Positions 1 through 7,759 of a DNA stretch of 64,000 nucleotides are shown piece after piece. Below the pieces are notes generated by a model. It was not told the DNA's origin. It saw only the letters and a program-made list of their open reading frames with translations, and made no database searches. Positions within the stretch are counted from its first letter, which is position 1; the number at the start of each line of letters is the position of its first letter. The position numbers and the translations under genes are program-made. Source of the stretch: Neobacillus mesonae. GTDB taxonomy: Bacteria > Bacillota > Bacilli > Bacillales > Cytobacillaceae. The DNA lies in the NCBI RefSeq assembly GCF_023715155.1, contig NZ_JAMBNQ010000004.1:124001-188000 (forward strand). The letters are read 5' to 3'.

Positions 1-185
1 AAACCTATTGAAGAAATCCCTCTATCTGTAATAATTAAAACGCTCTCAATATTTTTATTTTTAATAAACATTGGGAGCCTGCTTAGACTATTTTCACCTT
101 CCAATAATTCCGGCTCGCGCCAAGGGAGGACGCCTGAAGCGATTCTCATCATACTTTGAAAGGATCTGCAATACAACTTATACAT
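1..185 (-). CDS. Iron-containing alcohol dehydrogenase, N-terminal part (runs off the window)
   Basis: Partial gene; only about 61 N-terminal codons are inside the window and the rest lies before base 1. The minus-strand frame starts at ATG 183-185 with MYKLYCRSFQSMMRIASG, followed by LPWREPELLEGE and then VLIITDRGISSIGL. This is the usual start of the Bacillus group of Fe-dependent alcohol dehydrogenases: a short helix, the PWR-PE-L-EG segment, then the first beta strand of the nucleotide-binding domain. The family oxidises or reduces alcohols and aldehydes with NAD(P)H in the cytoplasm. The metal-binding residues are in the part not seen. A GAGG ribosome site lies about 8 bases upstream. 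The family call rests on motif recognition of the N-terminus only. Confidence 0.72.
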   Translation of the reverse strand, partial: MYKLYCRSFQSMMRIASGVLPWREPELLEGENSLSRLPMFIKNKNIESVLIITDRGISSIG

Positions 186-341
186 ATTATAGCCTCGCTT
201 CTTTTGAAAAAATTAGGGCAGCCTAAAACTTTTATGTTTTCGAAAAATATCCATTGTAATATCTATATATCTAAATAAAATTGATTATGTCAAGTTAATA
301 TTTCAATATAAAAAATATTCAGAACGGGTCAAAAAAAAATA

Positions 342-363
342 AACCAGCCGCATAGGGCTGGTT
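342..363 (-). terminator. Rho-independent terminator of the coat gene pair
   Basis: AACCAGCC (342-349) and GGCTGGTT (356-363) pair around a 6-base loop. Read on the minus strand the stem is followed by ATTTTTTTTT, so it ends transcription of the two coat genes just upstream. Confidence 0.8.
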
Positions 364-375
364 CCGTGTCATCCA

Positions 376-726
376 TTATTGCAAATAAGGAAATTGGGAT
401 GAGTAATTGTTGAATTGCTGGTAGGCCTGATCAATTTTTTGCTGATCTTCTGCCTCCATTTTGTACCAGCCATTTTGGAACATGGCTAGGAATAGATCGC
501 GGCAGCTTTGCTGGGTTTCGTTTAAAATTTGCAATAAATCGGCATGAAGCTTGTCGTGACTTGCTTCGCGAACAGCAACGTTTAGGCTGTCTGTAATATA
601 TTTGCATGTGCTTAAACCGTCATTTAGAAAATCACGGTCGTTCATTTCAGGGCCTTTTACTTTTGGCAATTGGCCGGTTTGTGGATTGGCAATTTGATTT
701 GAATTTTGTCCTTGCTGATTTTGCAT
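376..726 (-). CDS. CotF-like spore coat protein
   Basis: A 116-residue protein with a Gln/Asn-rich N-terminal tail (about residues 1-25) followed by an alpha-helical CotF-type domain: MNDRDFLNDGLSTCKYIT, then helices ending in YQQFNNYSSQFPYLQ. CotF-family proteins are small ferritin-like helical proteins of the spore coat. The start was placed at the ATG at 726 because GGAGGGTAACCAA gives a proper ribosome site there; an ATG 15 bases upstream overlaps that site. It follows the related gene at 745-1050 by 18 bases, so the two are probably co-transcribed, with the terminator at 342-363. Expression late in sporulation is expected from family knowledge; no sigma-K promoter was verified. Confidence 0.75.
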   Translation of the reverse strand: MQNQQGQNSNQIANPQTGQLPKVKGPEMNDRDFLNDGLSTCKYITDSLNVAVREASHDKLHADLLQILNETQQSCRDLFLAMFQNGWYKMEAEDQQKIDQAYQQFNNYSSQFPYLQ

Positions 727-744
727 TTGGTTACCCTCCATTCA

Positions 745-1050
745 TTACTGTAAATTCTGCTGCTGGTTTTGCGTCATATTCTGCTGCATGGATTGCATGC
801 CGGCTAAAACAGTATTGTTGTTCACTTGAAGATGGGACAGCAGTCTTTGATAATGATCTTGATGCATCTTGCCTGCCTTATTTAGAGCCTGTTTAATAGA
901 CGGGTTGGTCGCTTGTTGGGAAAGAAAATGAAACTTTTTAAAAGCTAACAGTTCCCAGGATAGTGCATCTTTTAGGTATTGCAGATCTTTTGCTGTAATA
1001 GCAGGGGGCGGGCTTTGCATTGATACTTGATTCATTTGTTGATTTTGCAT
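745..1050 (-). CDS. Small helical spore coat-associated protein
   Basis: A 101-residue protein with Gln/Asn-rich ends around a helical core (LQYLKDALSWELLAFKKFHF through HQDHYQRLLSHL). The core resembles the ferritin-like helix pairs of the CotF/DUF2383 type, and the gene sits directly upstream of a CotF-like gene in the same orientation. A good ribosome site (AAAGGAG, 7 bases before ATG) supports the start at 1050. A coat or coat-assembly role is inferred from composition and neighbour; no catalytic motif is visible. Confidence 0.6.
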   Translation of the reverse strand: MQNQQMNQVSMQSPPPAITAKDLQYLKDALSWELLAFKKFHFLSQQATNPSIKQALNKAGKMHQDHYQRLLSHLQVNNNTVLAGMQSMQQNMTQNQQQNLQ

Positions 1051-1249
1051 AAAAAGTCTCCTTTCATAACTGCTTGTTTCAAGATTAGAATGAACAATTA
1101 TCCTGCCAAATATGTAAATTTATATGGAATGGAGACTTGAATTGTTAAATTTCTGCGACTTTTGATGTATTTCGTAAATATTAATCGAAAAATATCGAAT
1201 TGGGATGTATAATAATAACTTGTGGCAATCTTTTCTTGTGAAGGAGTGA

Positions 1250-1639
1250 ATGTATGTAATGGAATTGACTTTAGCGATATTATTTGGTGTTTCTGTTTTG
1301 CTGCTGATTATTTCAATGGTTGGAAATCAGAAGAACTCTAAAAAAGAACATAGTGAAATTGATATGGTTCATATGTCATTGATGAAGGAAATCAACGACC
1401 TTCAAGGGGACATTCGCAATATGGAGCTTGACATGGAAGTGGTTGCAAAGGAAGCAGGGGTACAGCTTTCTGCTGATGAAAAACTTTTCATGCGTGAAAT
1501 ACTAGATTTGTATAAACGTAAATACTCTATTGAAAGTATTGCAGAGAAAAAACAAGTTTCTGTAAGTGAAATTGAACAATTGCTTACTCCACATCTGGCA
1601 TCAAAGGATGAAAGGAGCAAGGTTGTACATGAAAACTAA
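1250..1639 (+). CDS. Small single-pass membrane protein with a cytoplasmic helical domain
   Basis: A 129-residue protein: one N-terminal membrane segment (about residues 4-24, ELTLAILFGVSVLLLIISMV), a charged coiled-coil-like stretch, then a short helix-turn-helix-like C-terminus (YSIESIAEKKQVSVSEIEQL) like the last helices of sigma-70 region 4-type domains. Two starts are possible: ATG 1250, only 3 bases from AAGGAG, and ATG 1259, 12 bases from it; neither spacing is ideal. A TATAAT box lies at 1208-1213. It overlaps the next gene by 11 bases, which points to translational coupling and a shared task with the MltG-like protein. I do not recognise a named family. Confidence 0.6.
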   Translation: MYVMELTLAILFGVSVLLLIISMVGNQKNSKKEHSEIDMVHMSLMKEINDLQGDIRNMELDMEVVAKEAGVQLSADEKLFMREILDLYKRKYSIESIAEKKQVSVSEIEQLLTPHLASKDERSKVVHEN

Positions 1640-2126
1640 CAGATTGAACAGTTTTGCTGCAGGATTACTGATTGCCACGGCGATTAGCGGCGCTGTTTAT
1701 ATTTTCAGCGACAATGGGAGCTCTTCGAAAACTGCAGTGAAGCCGGCGGAAAAGCAAACGACTGTAAAGACTGAGCTTTCAGAAGCTGAAATGAAAGAAA
1801 AGCTGGCCGCATCTGGCTTTGTTGTCGAAACAAAAGCGGATTATGATAAGAATATTGCAGCAGCCAAAGCAGAGGGACAAAAGGCTTCAGCAAATGATGC
1901 AAATGGTAAAAAAGTCGTTTACAGAGCGGTCATTGGTGTTTCTCAAGGGATGACAAGTATCGACGTTGGTAAAATGCTCGTAAAAGGTAAAATTATTAAA
2001 GGAAGCGCCTTTCAATTCTCACAAACCGTTGAGAAGAAAAAGGTTGAAAACAAGTTACGTCCAGGTACTTTTGTAGTGGACAGTGATATGACGACAGACC
2101 AAGTTATTGCGACTATCTTTAAATAA
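1629..2126 (+). CDS. Short exported MltG/YceG-like protein without the catalytic domain
   Basis: 165 residues. The N-terminus is a signal anchor (LNSFAAGLLIATAISGAVYI), then a Lys/Glu-rich linker, then a C-terminal stretch (GVSQGMTSIDVGKMLVKGKI ... LRPGTFVVDSDMTTDQVIA) resembling the LysM-like subdomain at the start of endolytic transglycosylase MltG. True MltG proteins are about 330-380 residues and continue into the YceG catalytic domain with an essential Glu; here the protein stops after the first subdomain. Enzymatic activity is therefore unlikely; cell-wall binding or partnering is inferred. The start at 1629 has AAAGGAG 11 bases upstream and overlaps the previous gene. Confidence 0.65.
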   Translation: MKTNRLNSFAAGLLIATAISGAVYIFSDNGSSSKTAVKPAEKQTTVKTELSEAEMKEKLAASGFVVETKADYDKNIAAAKAEGQKASANDANGKKVVYRAVIGVSQGMTSIDVGKMLVKGKIIKGSAFQFSQTVEKKKVENKLRPGTFVVDSDMTTDQVIATIFK

Positions 2127-2140
2127 TCACCTAACAGTGT

Positions 2141-2170
2141 AAAGACACTTTCAATTGAGAAAGTGTCTTT
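2141..2170 (+). terminator. Rho-independent terminator
   Basis: AAAGACACTTTC (2141-2152) pairs with GAAAGTGTCTTT (2159-2170), followed by TTATAT. It lies 14 bases after the MltG-like gene. Confidence 0.8.
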
Positions 2171-2252
2171 TTATATACTTGCCGCTAACGAAGCTGACAT
2201 TGACAATCATCACAGGGCACAAGATGTGCTTAGAGGGGGAGGGACTGACGCT

Positions 2253-3071
2253 TTAGATTTTTTCAAGTACCCCTTTAACTAATTCAATAAATTTGGAACG
2301 GACTCTTCCTGCCACATCAATGACCTCATTATGACTTAAAGGCTGGTCCAATATCCCTGATGCCATATTGGTCAAACAGGATATACCTAGAACTTTCATG
2401 CTGCTATGAATGGCAACCATTGCTTCTGGAACGGTTGACATTCCAACGGCATCGGCTCCAAGTGTACGAATCATACGTATTTCTGCCGGTGTTTCATAGG
2501 CTGGTCCGCTCCACCATGCGTAGACCCCTTGCTGCAGGGTCATATTTTGCTCTTTTGCCGTTTCCAAGGCTAAATTTCTTAGTTCAAGATTGTAAATTTG
2601 TGATGAGTCTGGAAACCTGGTTCCAAGTTCAGAATTATTGGGTCCAGTTAGAGGATTTGTCCCAACCAAATTAATATGATCGGTAATTAACATTAAATCA
2701 CCAGGCTGAAAGCTGGTATTAACCGCACCGCAAGCATTGGTCAGGATTAATGTTTCCACACCGAGTGCTTTTAGGACTCTGACAGGAAATGTTACCTCAT
2801 CCAAAGAAAATCCTTCATAATAATGAAAACGCCCTTTCATCGCCACAACGGTCTTTCCCTTTAATTCCCCAATTACCATCTCATTTGCATGGCCAACAGC
2901 CCCTGATTTTGCAAAGTGGGGGATGTCACTGTAAGGGATTGTAACCGGGTTTTCGATATCATCCGCAAGCGAACCCAGTCCAGAACCTAGGACCAATCCA
3001 ATCATTGGATTTGCATTGGTTTTACTTACTATGTAATTTTTTGCTTCTAAAATAGTTTGTACTTGATGCAT
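2253..3071 (-). CDS. punA: Purine-nucleoside phosphorylase (family 2, trimeric type)
   Basis: 272 residues, normal length for the PunA/PupG group. The enzyme cleaves guanosine, inosine and deoxy forms with phosphate to the free base and (deoxy)ribose-1-phosphate in purine salvage. Visible motifs are the phosphate-binding GLVLGSGLGSL near residue 26, the MKGRFHYYEG segment, LTNACGAVN, the SGPAYETPAEIRM signature and VGMSTVPEAMVA, all in the expected order. It is a single gene reading against its neighbours. The residues WW before SGPAYETPAE are less usual than the common MA or LG type, but nothing essential is missing. Confidence 0.93.
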   Translation of the reverse strand: MHQVQTILEAKNYIVSKTNANPMIGLVLGSGLGSLADDIENPVTIPYSDIPHFAKSGAVGHANEMVIGELKGKTVVAMKGRFHYYEGFSLDEVTFPVRVLKALGVETLILTNACGAVNTSFQPGDLMLITDHINLVGTNPLTGPNNSELGTRFPDSSQIYNLELRNLALETAKEQNMTLQQGVYAWWSGPAYETPAEIRMIRTLGADAVGMSTVPEAMVAIHSSMKVLGISCLTNMASGILDQPLSHNEVIDVAGRVRSKFIELVKGVLEKI

Positions 3072-3244
3072 GACAATGTTCCTCCTTAAAAACTTGGTTA
3101 AACTTAATTTGCTGATGGGATTTGAAAGCTATTCTATATTAGCATAAATGATAAAAAGCAGATAGTTCAATTAAGACGCTGTATGCTTTCCATTCAATAC
3201 AGAAGGTTTTAGTTTGTGTAAACTTGTTAGGGAAATATAAATAT

Positions 3245-3302
3245 GTTGACAAAATGTTTATGTTGTAATTATTATAGTTACAGGTAATGATATTGATTAC
3301 AA
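3245..3302 (+). promoter_or_regulatory. Possible promoter and operator of the NmrA-like reductase gene
   Basis: TTGACA at 3245-3250 could be a -35 box, with TATTAT at 3270-3275 as a weak -10 (19-base gap). The stretch also holds an outer inverted repeat, TTGTAAT (3264-3270) and ATTACAA (3296-3302), and an inner GTTAC/GTAAT pair. Reductases of this type are often controlled by HxlR-family regulators that bind such dyads; none is adjacent here, so regulation is inference. Confidence 0.3.
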
Positions 3303-3317
3303 CTATTGGAGGAATAA

Positions 3318-4190
3318 ATGATGAAGCTACTAGTAACCGGAGCAACTGGAAAGTTTGGCACGATGGTCGTCAAAAAATTATTGGAAACTGTTCCAGCAAG
3401 TGACCTTGCTGTCAGTGTAAGAAAACCGGAGAAAGCAGAGTGGTTAAAAGCACTCGGTGTAGATGTCCGGCATGGTGATTTTGACGTGCCGGAGACATTG
3501 GATAAAGCCTTTGCCGGTGTTGACCGCTTATTAATCATTTCAGCAGATGGTGACAATGAAACAAGAATACGCCAGCATACTGATGCAGTGGCTGCAGCCG
3601 AACGGGCTCAAGTAAAATTTATTGCCTATACGAGCCTGGCAAATGCAAAAGAAAGTACGATGTTCCTCGCACCACCGCACCAGGCAGCAGAGGAGGCCAT
3701 TTTAAACACCGGCATCCCATACTGCTTCTTACGTAACAACTGGTATTTAGAAAATGAAATTGGAAGCATTCAAGGGGCGATGGCTGGTGCTCCTATAGTG
3801 ACTGCTGCTGGTTCTGGCAGAGCGGGCTGGGCATTAAAGCAGGATTATGCAGAAGCAGCTGCTTCGGTTTTAACAGGTGAAGGTCATGAAAATAAAATTT
3901 ATGAACTTTCCGGTAAACTTCTTACTCATGAAGAATTGGCAACGGCGATCGGCACTGTTCTTGGAAAAGAAGTTTTGGTGCAGCAGGTGGATGACAATGG
4001 ATATGCTGAAAACATGAAAGCTGCAGGTGTGCCTGAATTCATTATTCCATTTCTAGTGAATGTTCAAAGAGGAATAAAAGATGGTGCTTTAGAGGTTGAA
4101 AGCAACGATTTTGAAAAACTTCTAGGCCGTCCGGCAACTCCAGTCCATGAGGCATTAACTCAAATTGTGAAAGAACTTTCTCAAAACTAA
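3318..4190 (+). CDS. NmrA-like NAD(P)-binding oxidoreductase (quinone oxidoreductase 2-like)
   Basis: 290 residues. The N-terminal LVTGATGKFGTMVVKKL is the Rossmann glycine motif of atypical short-chain dehydrogenases. The order that follows (VRHGDFDVPETLDKAFAGVD, LLIISADGDNETR, FIAYTSLANA, CFLRNNWYLEN) matches the QorB/YtfG branch of the NmrA family. Such proteins bind NADPH and reduce quinones or act as redox sensors; the catalytic Tyr-x3-Lys of classical SDRs is not expected. GGAGG is 5 bases before the ATG pair at 3318/3321. It is monocistronic. Confidence 0.8.
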   Translation: MMKLLVTGATGKFGTMVVKKLLETVPASDLAVSVRKPEKAEWLKALGVDVRHGDFDVPETLDKAFAGVDRLLIISADGDNETRIRQHTDAVAAAERAQVKFIAYTSLANAKESTMFLAPPHQAAEEAILNTGIPYCFLRNNWYLENEIGSIQGAMAGAPIVTAAGSGRAGWALKQDYAEAAASVLTGEGHENKIYELSGKLLTHEELATAIGTVLGKEVLVQQVDDNGYAENMKAAGVPEFIIPFLVNVQRGIKDGALEVESNDFEKLLGRPATPVHEALTQIVKELSQN

Positions 4191-4291
4191 TCTACTTTAA
4201 AAAACGGCTTCCACTTAATTAGTGCAGGTCGTTTTTTGTTTACTCCCTGCTTATTAGGTGCTATCATTTTTCAATACAAGGAGATGATAAA

Positions 4292-4594
4292 GTGGTCAAA
4301 GAAGTCATATTAAACAGCACACCTATTAAAATTGAGCAGTTTTTTGAAGAAAAGGTGAATGGTTTACATAAGATATCTATTACGTTTAACGTAACGAGTG
4401 AAGACTATCATGATATAGCTACCTTGTTGTATGAAGGTACTTTTGATATAAAAGTGCCTGAAAAGGATTTGCGTTTTAAAGCAGCCATTCAGCAGTATTA
4501 TACGTCGATCACGAATTTGTATAATGCGGGAGAGGTGGGAGAATACACCGTAGTCCTTCTGGAAGTCAAAGAAGGGAGAACCTCATGCGATTAA
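4292..4594 (+). CDS. DUF3219 (YkvR-like) protein
   Basis: 100 residues, near the full family length. The middle section VTSEDYHDIATLLYEGTFDI followed by VPEKDL and TNLYNAGEVGEYTV is characteristic of the DUF3219/YkvR family of small soluble Bacillus proteins of unknown function. It starts with GTG at 4292 preceded by AAGGAGATGATAAA. Its last 10 bases overlap the luciferase-like gene at 4585, so the two are translated together. No catalytic residues can be assigned. Confidence 0.72.
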   Translation: MVKEVILNSTPIKIEQFFEEKVNGLHKISITFNVTSEDYHDIATLLYEGTFDIKVPEKDLRFKAAIQQYYTSITNLYNAGEVGEYTVVLLEVKEGRTSCD

Positions 4595-5592
4595 GCATTT
4601 TAGATCAGGCTCCTATTTCTACGAATCAAACGCCGCATGATGCATTGTCAGCTGCAATGAAACTGGCGCAGGCTGGGGAAAAATTGGGCTATTCCCGATT
4701 TTGGATTGCAGAACATCATAACCTCCCAGGGCTTGCCTGTCCTGCACCGGAAGTCATGTTAAGCTATATCGGCGCCAATACAAAGAACATTCGAATTGGG
4801 TCTGGAGCTGTTTTGCTCCCGCATTATAAGCCCTATAAAGTGGCGGAAGTATTTAACCTGCTCAGTACATTGTTCCCGGGACGGATTGATTTGGGAATCG
4901 GCCGTGCACCCGGAGGTACAACTGAAGCAACCAATGCATTGTCCGATCATTTTTTACAAAATGTATGGAGCATGCCGGAAAAAGTCAGGGATCTTGTTCA
5001 TTTTTTGGATGATGATTTTCCTTCTGAAAACCCATATGCTAAATTATCTGCAGCACCCATACCTCCAACGCCGCCTGTCCCATGGCTTCTCGGCACAGGA
5101 AAGAAGAGTGCAATGCTGGCAGCAGAATACGGAATTTCCTTTGCCTTTGGCTTGTTTATGAGTGATTCAGACGGAACAGCTATCATCCAACAATATAAGG
5201 AAGCATTTAAGCCAAGAAAACAAGGGCAAAAACCGGAAGTGATTGTAACGGTTTCGGCGATATGTGCGGAAACCAATGAAAGAGCAGAGGAACTCGCGTT
5301 AAGTCCGCTCATCTGGTCGATTCAAAGAGGAAAAGGCCAGGGGATAAATGGGGTTCCATCTGTCAAAGAGGCAAAAAAATACGAACTGACAGAAAAAGAA
5401 CAAGAAGACTTGCAAAAAATGAAACAGAACATGATCATTGGCAATCCACAAGTAGTTTGTGAAAGAATTAAAGAATTACAAGCCAAATACCAGGCGGATG
5501 AAATGATGATTGTGACCATAACCCATAATCCTCAAGACAAAATTCAGTCTTATCGGTTGATTGCTGATGAGCTTTTAAAATATAAATCATAA
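4585..5592 (+). CDS. LLM-class flavin-dependent oxidoreductase (luciferase-like monooxygenase)
   Basis: 335 residues forming the bacterial luciferase-type TIM barrel. Seen are LSILDQAPIS at the N-terminus, SRFWIAEHHNLPGLACPAPE, IRIGSGAVLLPHYKPYKVAE, and FPGRIDLGIGRAPGG, the signature of the MsnO8/YwcH/YceB-type subgroup. These enzymes use reduced FMN or F420; the Bacillus group is expected to use FMNH2 and O2. The substrate is unknown. It begins inside the end of the DUF3219 gene (10-base overlap, ribosome site AAGGGAG), so the two form an operon. Confidence 0.88.
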   Translation: MRLSILDQAPISTNQTPHDALSAAMKLAQAGEKLGYSRFWIAEHHNLPGLACPAPEVMLSYIGANTKNIRIGSGAVLLPHYKPYKVAEVFNLLSTLFPGRIDLGIGRAPGGTTEATNALSDHFLQNVWSMPEKVRDLVHFLDDDFPSENPYAKLSAAPIPPTPPVPWLLGTGKKSAMLAAEYGISFAFGLFMSDSDGTAIIQQYKEAFKPRKQGQKPEVIVTVSAICAETNERAEELALSPLIWSIQRGKGQGINGVPSVKEAKKYELTEKEQEDLQKMKQNMIIGNPQVVCERIKELQAKYQADEMMIVTITHNPQDKIQSYRLIADELLKYKS

Positions 5593-5604
5593 TATTTTTT
5601 AGTC

Positions 5605-5632
5605 AAGAACCCAAAACTGCATCTGGGATCTT
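5605..5632 (+). terminator. Probable terminator after the luciferase-like gene
   Basis: AAGAACCCA (5605-5613) pairs imperfectly with TGGGATCTT (5624-5632), followed by TATTTTTA. The stem has one internal mismatch. Confidence 0.55.
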
Positions 5633-5732
5633 TATTTTTACATTTTCTTTATCAAAAGGGGTTGAAATTTAAAGATAGTAATTAAGCAGGTTGAAGATAG
5701 CTGCTTTTGTAGAATCTTCTTATTATATTTTA

Positions 5733-5741
5733 TGATATAAT
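5733..5741 (+). promoter_or_regulatory. Extended -10 promoter for the small coiled-coil gene
   Basis: TGATATAAT gives a TG-N-TATAAT extended -10 box about 37 bases upstream of the ATG at 5778. No convincing -35 box is visible 17 bases before it, as expected for an extended -10 promoter. Confidence 0.5.
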
Positions 5742-5777
5742 ATTAAAGTAATTCAGATAGGAAAGGTCGCAATAAGT

Positions 5778-6128
5778 ATGGAAGCAAATAAGCAACAGTT
5801 AGAGTTAATGAAACAGCAAGGTGAAAATATATTAAAAAGTATGAACGAATTGAAGCGTCGTGCTAAAAAGAAGGGTAAAGAGCGCTTTGATCTTTACGAG
5901 AAATTTTCTGCGAACAGACATTCCTTTACCATCTATACCTATATGGATTCAAGGATTCAGCAGGAAGAAAATGTTCAGGACTTCCAACAAAAGCTAGATC
6001 TTTTTGACAATGAGTTTGACGAAGCCCGTATTAATTTTGAAGCAGATTTGGACTTTAAAGCGATTGAATCAGCTTATCAAGATGTTATTACTGCTTTTAA
6101 CGAAATGGCAGCGGTATTAGAATTTTAA
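5778..6128 (+). CDS. Small hydrophilic helical protein of unknown function
   Basis: 116 residues, highly charged and predicted almost wholly helical, with no membrane segment or signal. The first 50 residues are Lys-rich (LKRRAKKKGKERFDLYEKFS); the C-terminal half is acidic (FDNEFDEARINFEADLDF). I do not recognise the family. It is a single gene with its own extended -10 promoter (5733-5741), AGGAAAGG ribosome region and a strong terminator at 6154-6187, so it is almost certainly expressed. Confidence 0.65.
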   Translation: MEANKQQLELMKQQGENILKSMNELKRRAKKKGKERFDLYEKFSANRHSFTIYTYMDSRIQQEENVQDFQQKLDLFDNEFDEARINFEADLDFKAIESAYQDVITAFNEMAAVLEF

Positions 6129-6153
6129 TTTTTATATACAAAAATACATTATT

Positions 6154-6187
6154 AAAACTGATTTTTTCATTAAGAGAGATCAGTTTT
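6154..6187 (+). terminator. Rho-independent terminator
   Basis: AAAACTGAT (6154-6162) pairs with ATCAGTTTT (6179-6187) and is followed by TTTTATTTT. Confidence 0.78.
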
Positions 6188-6330
6188 TTTATTTTAACAG
6201 AATGACTAGCAAATGCGGTACGTATATTTGTAACTCAAACGTTCAGTGGAAAATTTAACATGATAAAATCTGAATTATTCTGCCAATTTAGGTTCAACCT
6301 ATACTTAGAAATTTTTAGGGAGGAACCTTT

Positions 6331-7326
6331 ATGCCAGAAAAACCAGCAATTACCTCAAGCGAACTAGGCACGTTATGGATTACATATCAAGAGAAAACAA
6401 TGCTCTTACGAATATTAGAATATTTTATTGAAAAAGCAGATGATGAGAAAGCCAAAGAGATCATGACAAATTTATACAGGGAAACCGACCTTTATATAGG
6501 CAGGATAACTGAAATTTTTCAAAATGAAGGGGCGGTAATACCAGCAGGGTTTACTTCTCAGGATGTAAACAAAGATGTTCCGAAATTATATGATAATGGT
6601 TTTGACATCATGTTCATCCGTTTGATAAAAGAAATCAGTATGGGATTGCATTCGTTAAATATAACCATGACTTACCGCGAAGATATTGTGGTATTTTTTA
6701 AAGAACTAACTGCGATGACGCAAAACTATTACAATCTATGTACACAGTATTTGCTTGAAAAAGGGATACTTGTTCGGCCTCCATATGTATCAATGCCCAA
6801 AACGGTTGAGTTTATTAAAGATAAAAGTTATTTAGGAGGTTTAAATCCATTTAATGAAAAGCGGGCATTAAATACGGTCGAAGCTGCCCATATGCATCAT
6901 GCAATTGAATCAAATTTTATTGGTATGCACGCAATTTCAGGTTTTGCCCAATGCGCAGATAAAATTGAAGTAAAAAAGTTTTTTCATGAAGGGGCAGAAC
7001 TCGCTAAATCTATTATAAAGGAATTAAGCGAGACGTTTTTACGGAGCGATTTACCATCTTCTGAGCCAGCAGGAGGAAATATAACCCGTTCAACAGTACC
7101 TCCATTTTCAGATAAATTGATGATGTATTGCACGAGCCTCTTTTGTAGTTTTTCTATGGGCGGCAACTCATTAGGGACTGCTTTTAGTTTAAGAAATGAC
7201 TTACCAGCAAAAATGTCTGTTTTTATGAAAGATATTTTTGAATATGCCCATAAAGGAGCAAAAATAATGATTAAAAATGGGTGGATGGAAGAACCGCCTC
7301 AGATGGTAGATAAAAACCAAAATTAA
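6331..7326 (+). CDS. DUF3231 protein (tandem four-helix, ferritin-like)
   Basis: 331 residues in two homologous halves of about 165 residues. Each half begins with a short loop and a long helix: ITSSELGTLWITYQEKTMLL in the first, and the region after LNTVEAAHMHHAIESNFIGM in the second. Each half contains a central FQNEG or FLRSDLPSSEPA loop. This two-repeat helical layout is that of the DUF3231 family, common in spore formers. Function is unknown; a ferritin-like fold is suggested by helix pattern only. No metal ligand set can be assigned. The ribosome site is GGGAGGAACC. Confidence 0.78.
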   Translation: MPEKPAITSSELGTLWITYQEKTMLLRILEYFIEKADDEKAKEIMTNLYRETDLYIGRITEIFQNEGAVIPAGFTSQDVNKDVPKLYDNGFDIMFIRLIKEISMGLHSLNITMTYREDIVVFFKELTAMTQNYYNLCTQYLLEKGILVRPPYVSMPKTVEFIKDKSYLGGLNPFNEKRALNTVEAAHMHHAIESNFIGMHAISGFAQCADKIEVKKFFHEGAELAKSIIKELSETFLRSDLPSSEPAGGNITRSTVPPFSDKLMMYCTSLFCSFSMGGNSLGTAFSLRNDLPAKMSVFMKDIFEYAHKGAKIMIKNGWMEEPPQMVDKNQN

Positions 7327-7340
7327 ACAGGTAAAATTGG

Positions 7341-7521
7341 GGTGCTATTGTAGCTGCTCCAGGATATATTGACCGGTAACATCAGTTCTGGAGGAAACCC
7401 ATATGGAACAAGTGTTACCGTTGATCAAGACGGAAAAATGATTGAAATGTTCAAGTAACTGTAAAACATCAAGCGAAGCGTACCATAACAGTTACAGAAT
7501 GGTTAAAAAAAGCTGATCAAT
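7341..7521 (+). pseudogene. C-terminal remnant of a WrbA-type flavodoxin-like oxidoreductase
   Basis: Three reading-frame pieces read in order as one protein end: GAIVAAPGYIDR, then NISSGGNPYGTSVTVDQDGK, then VTVKHQAKRTITVTEWLKKA and a stop at 7519-7521. A PGY segment followed by GGNPYG is typical of the C-terminal half of flavodoxin-fold NAD(P)H:quinone reductases of the WrbA type. Two single-base shifts separate the pieces and the N-terminal half is gone. A good terminator (7533-7568) still follows, which suggests a once functional gene. The family assignment is from motif memory. Confidence 0.5.
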
Positions 7522-7532
7522 AATCATGTTTT

Positions 7533-7568
7533 AAATGAGTCATTAGGACATTTTCTGATGACTCATTT
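7533..7568 (+). terminator. Rho-independent terminator of the decayed flavodoxin gene
   Basis: AAATGAGTCAT (7533-7543) pairs perfectly with ATGACTCATTT (7558-7568), followed by AATTTAAAC. The loop is 14 bases. Confidence 0.6.
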
Positions 7569-7689
7569 AATTTAAACAATCCTTTAAATTAGGGTGTTCA
7601 GAATAGTGGAAGGAAGAGGTGTAATTTCATTCGAATTTTTTAAAATGGCTAGATTGACCCTATAAACATATAAAGGATTTAACGAAAAA

Positions 7690-7740
7690 CATTATTACGT
7701 AAAATATAAATTTGACGTAATAATGCCCATAAGGTAAAAT
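7690..7740 (+). promoter_or_regulatory. xerS promoter overlapping a perfect 11-bp inverted repeat
   Basis: CATTATTACGT (7690-7700) and ACGTAATAATG (7715-7725) are perfect inverted repeats 14 bases apart. A sigma-A promoter, TTGACG (7712-7717) - 17 bases - TAAAAT (7735-7740), overlaps the right arm, and the xerS ATG is only 20 bases beyond the -10 box. The layout is that of a repressor site, possibly for XerS itself. Confidence 0.6.
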
Positions 7741-7759
7741 ATAGTAGTGAGGTGTTATT

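Noticed and set aside
3139-3345. Hydrophobic minus-strand ORF upstream of the NmrA-like gene
   Set aside because: It covers the promoter region of 3318-4190, has no ribosome site and no homology was recognised.
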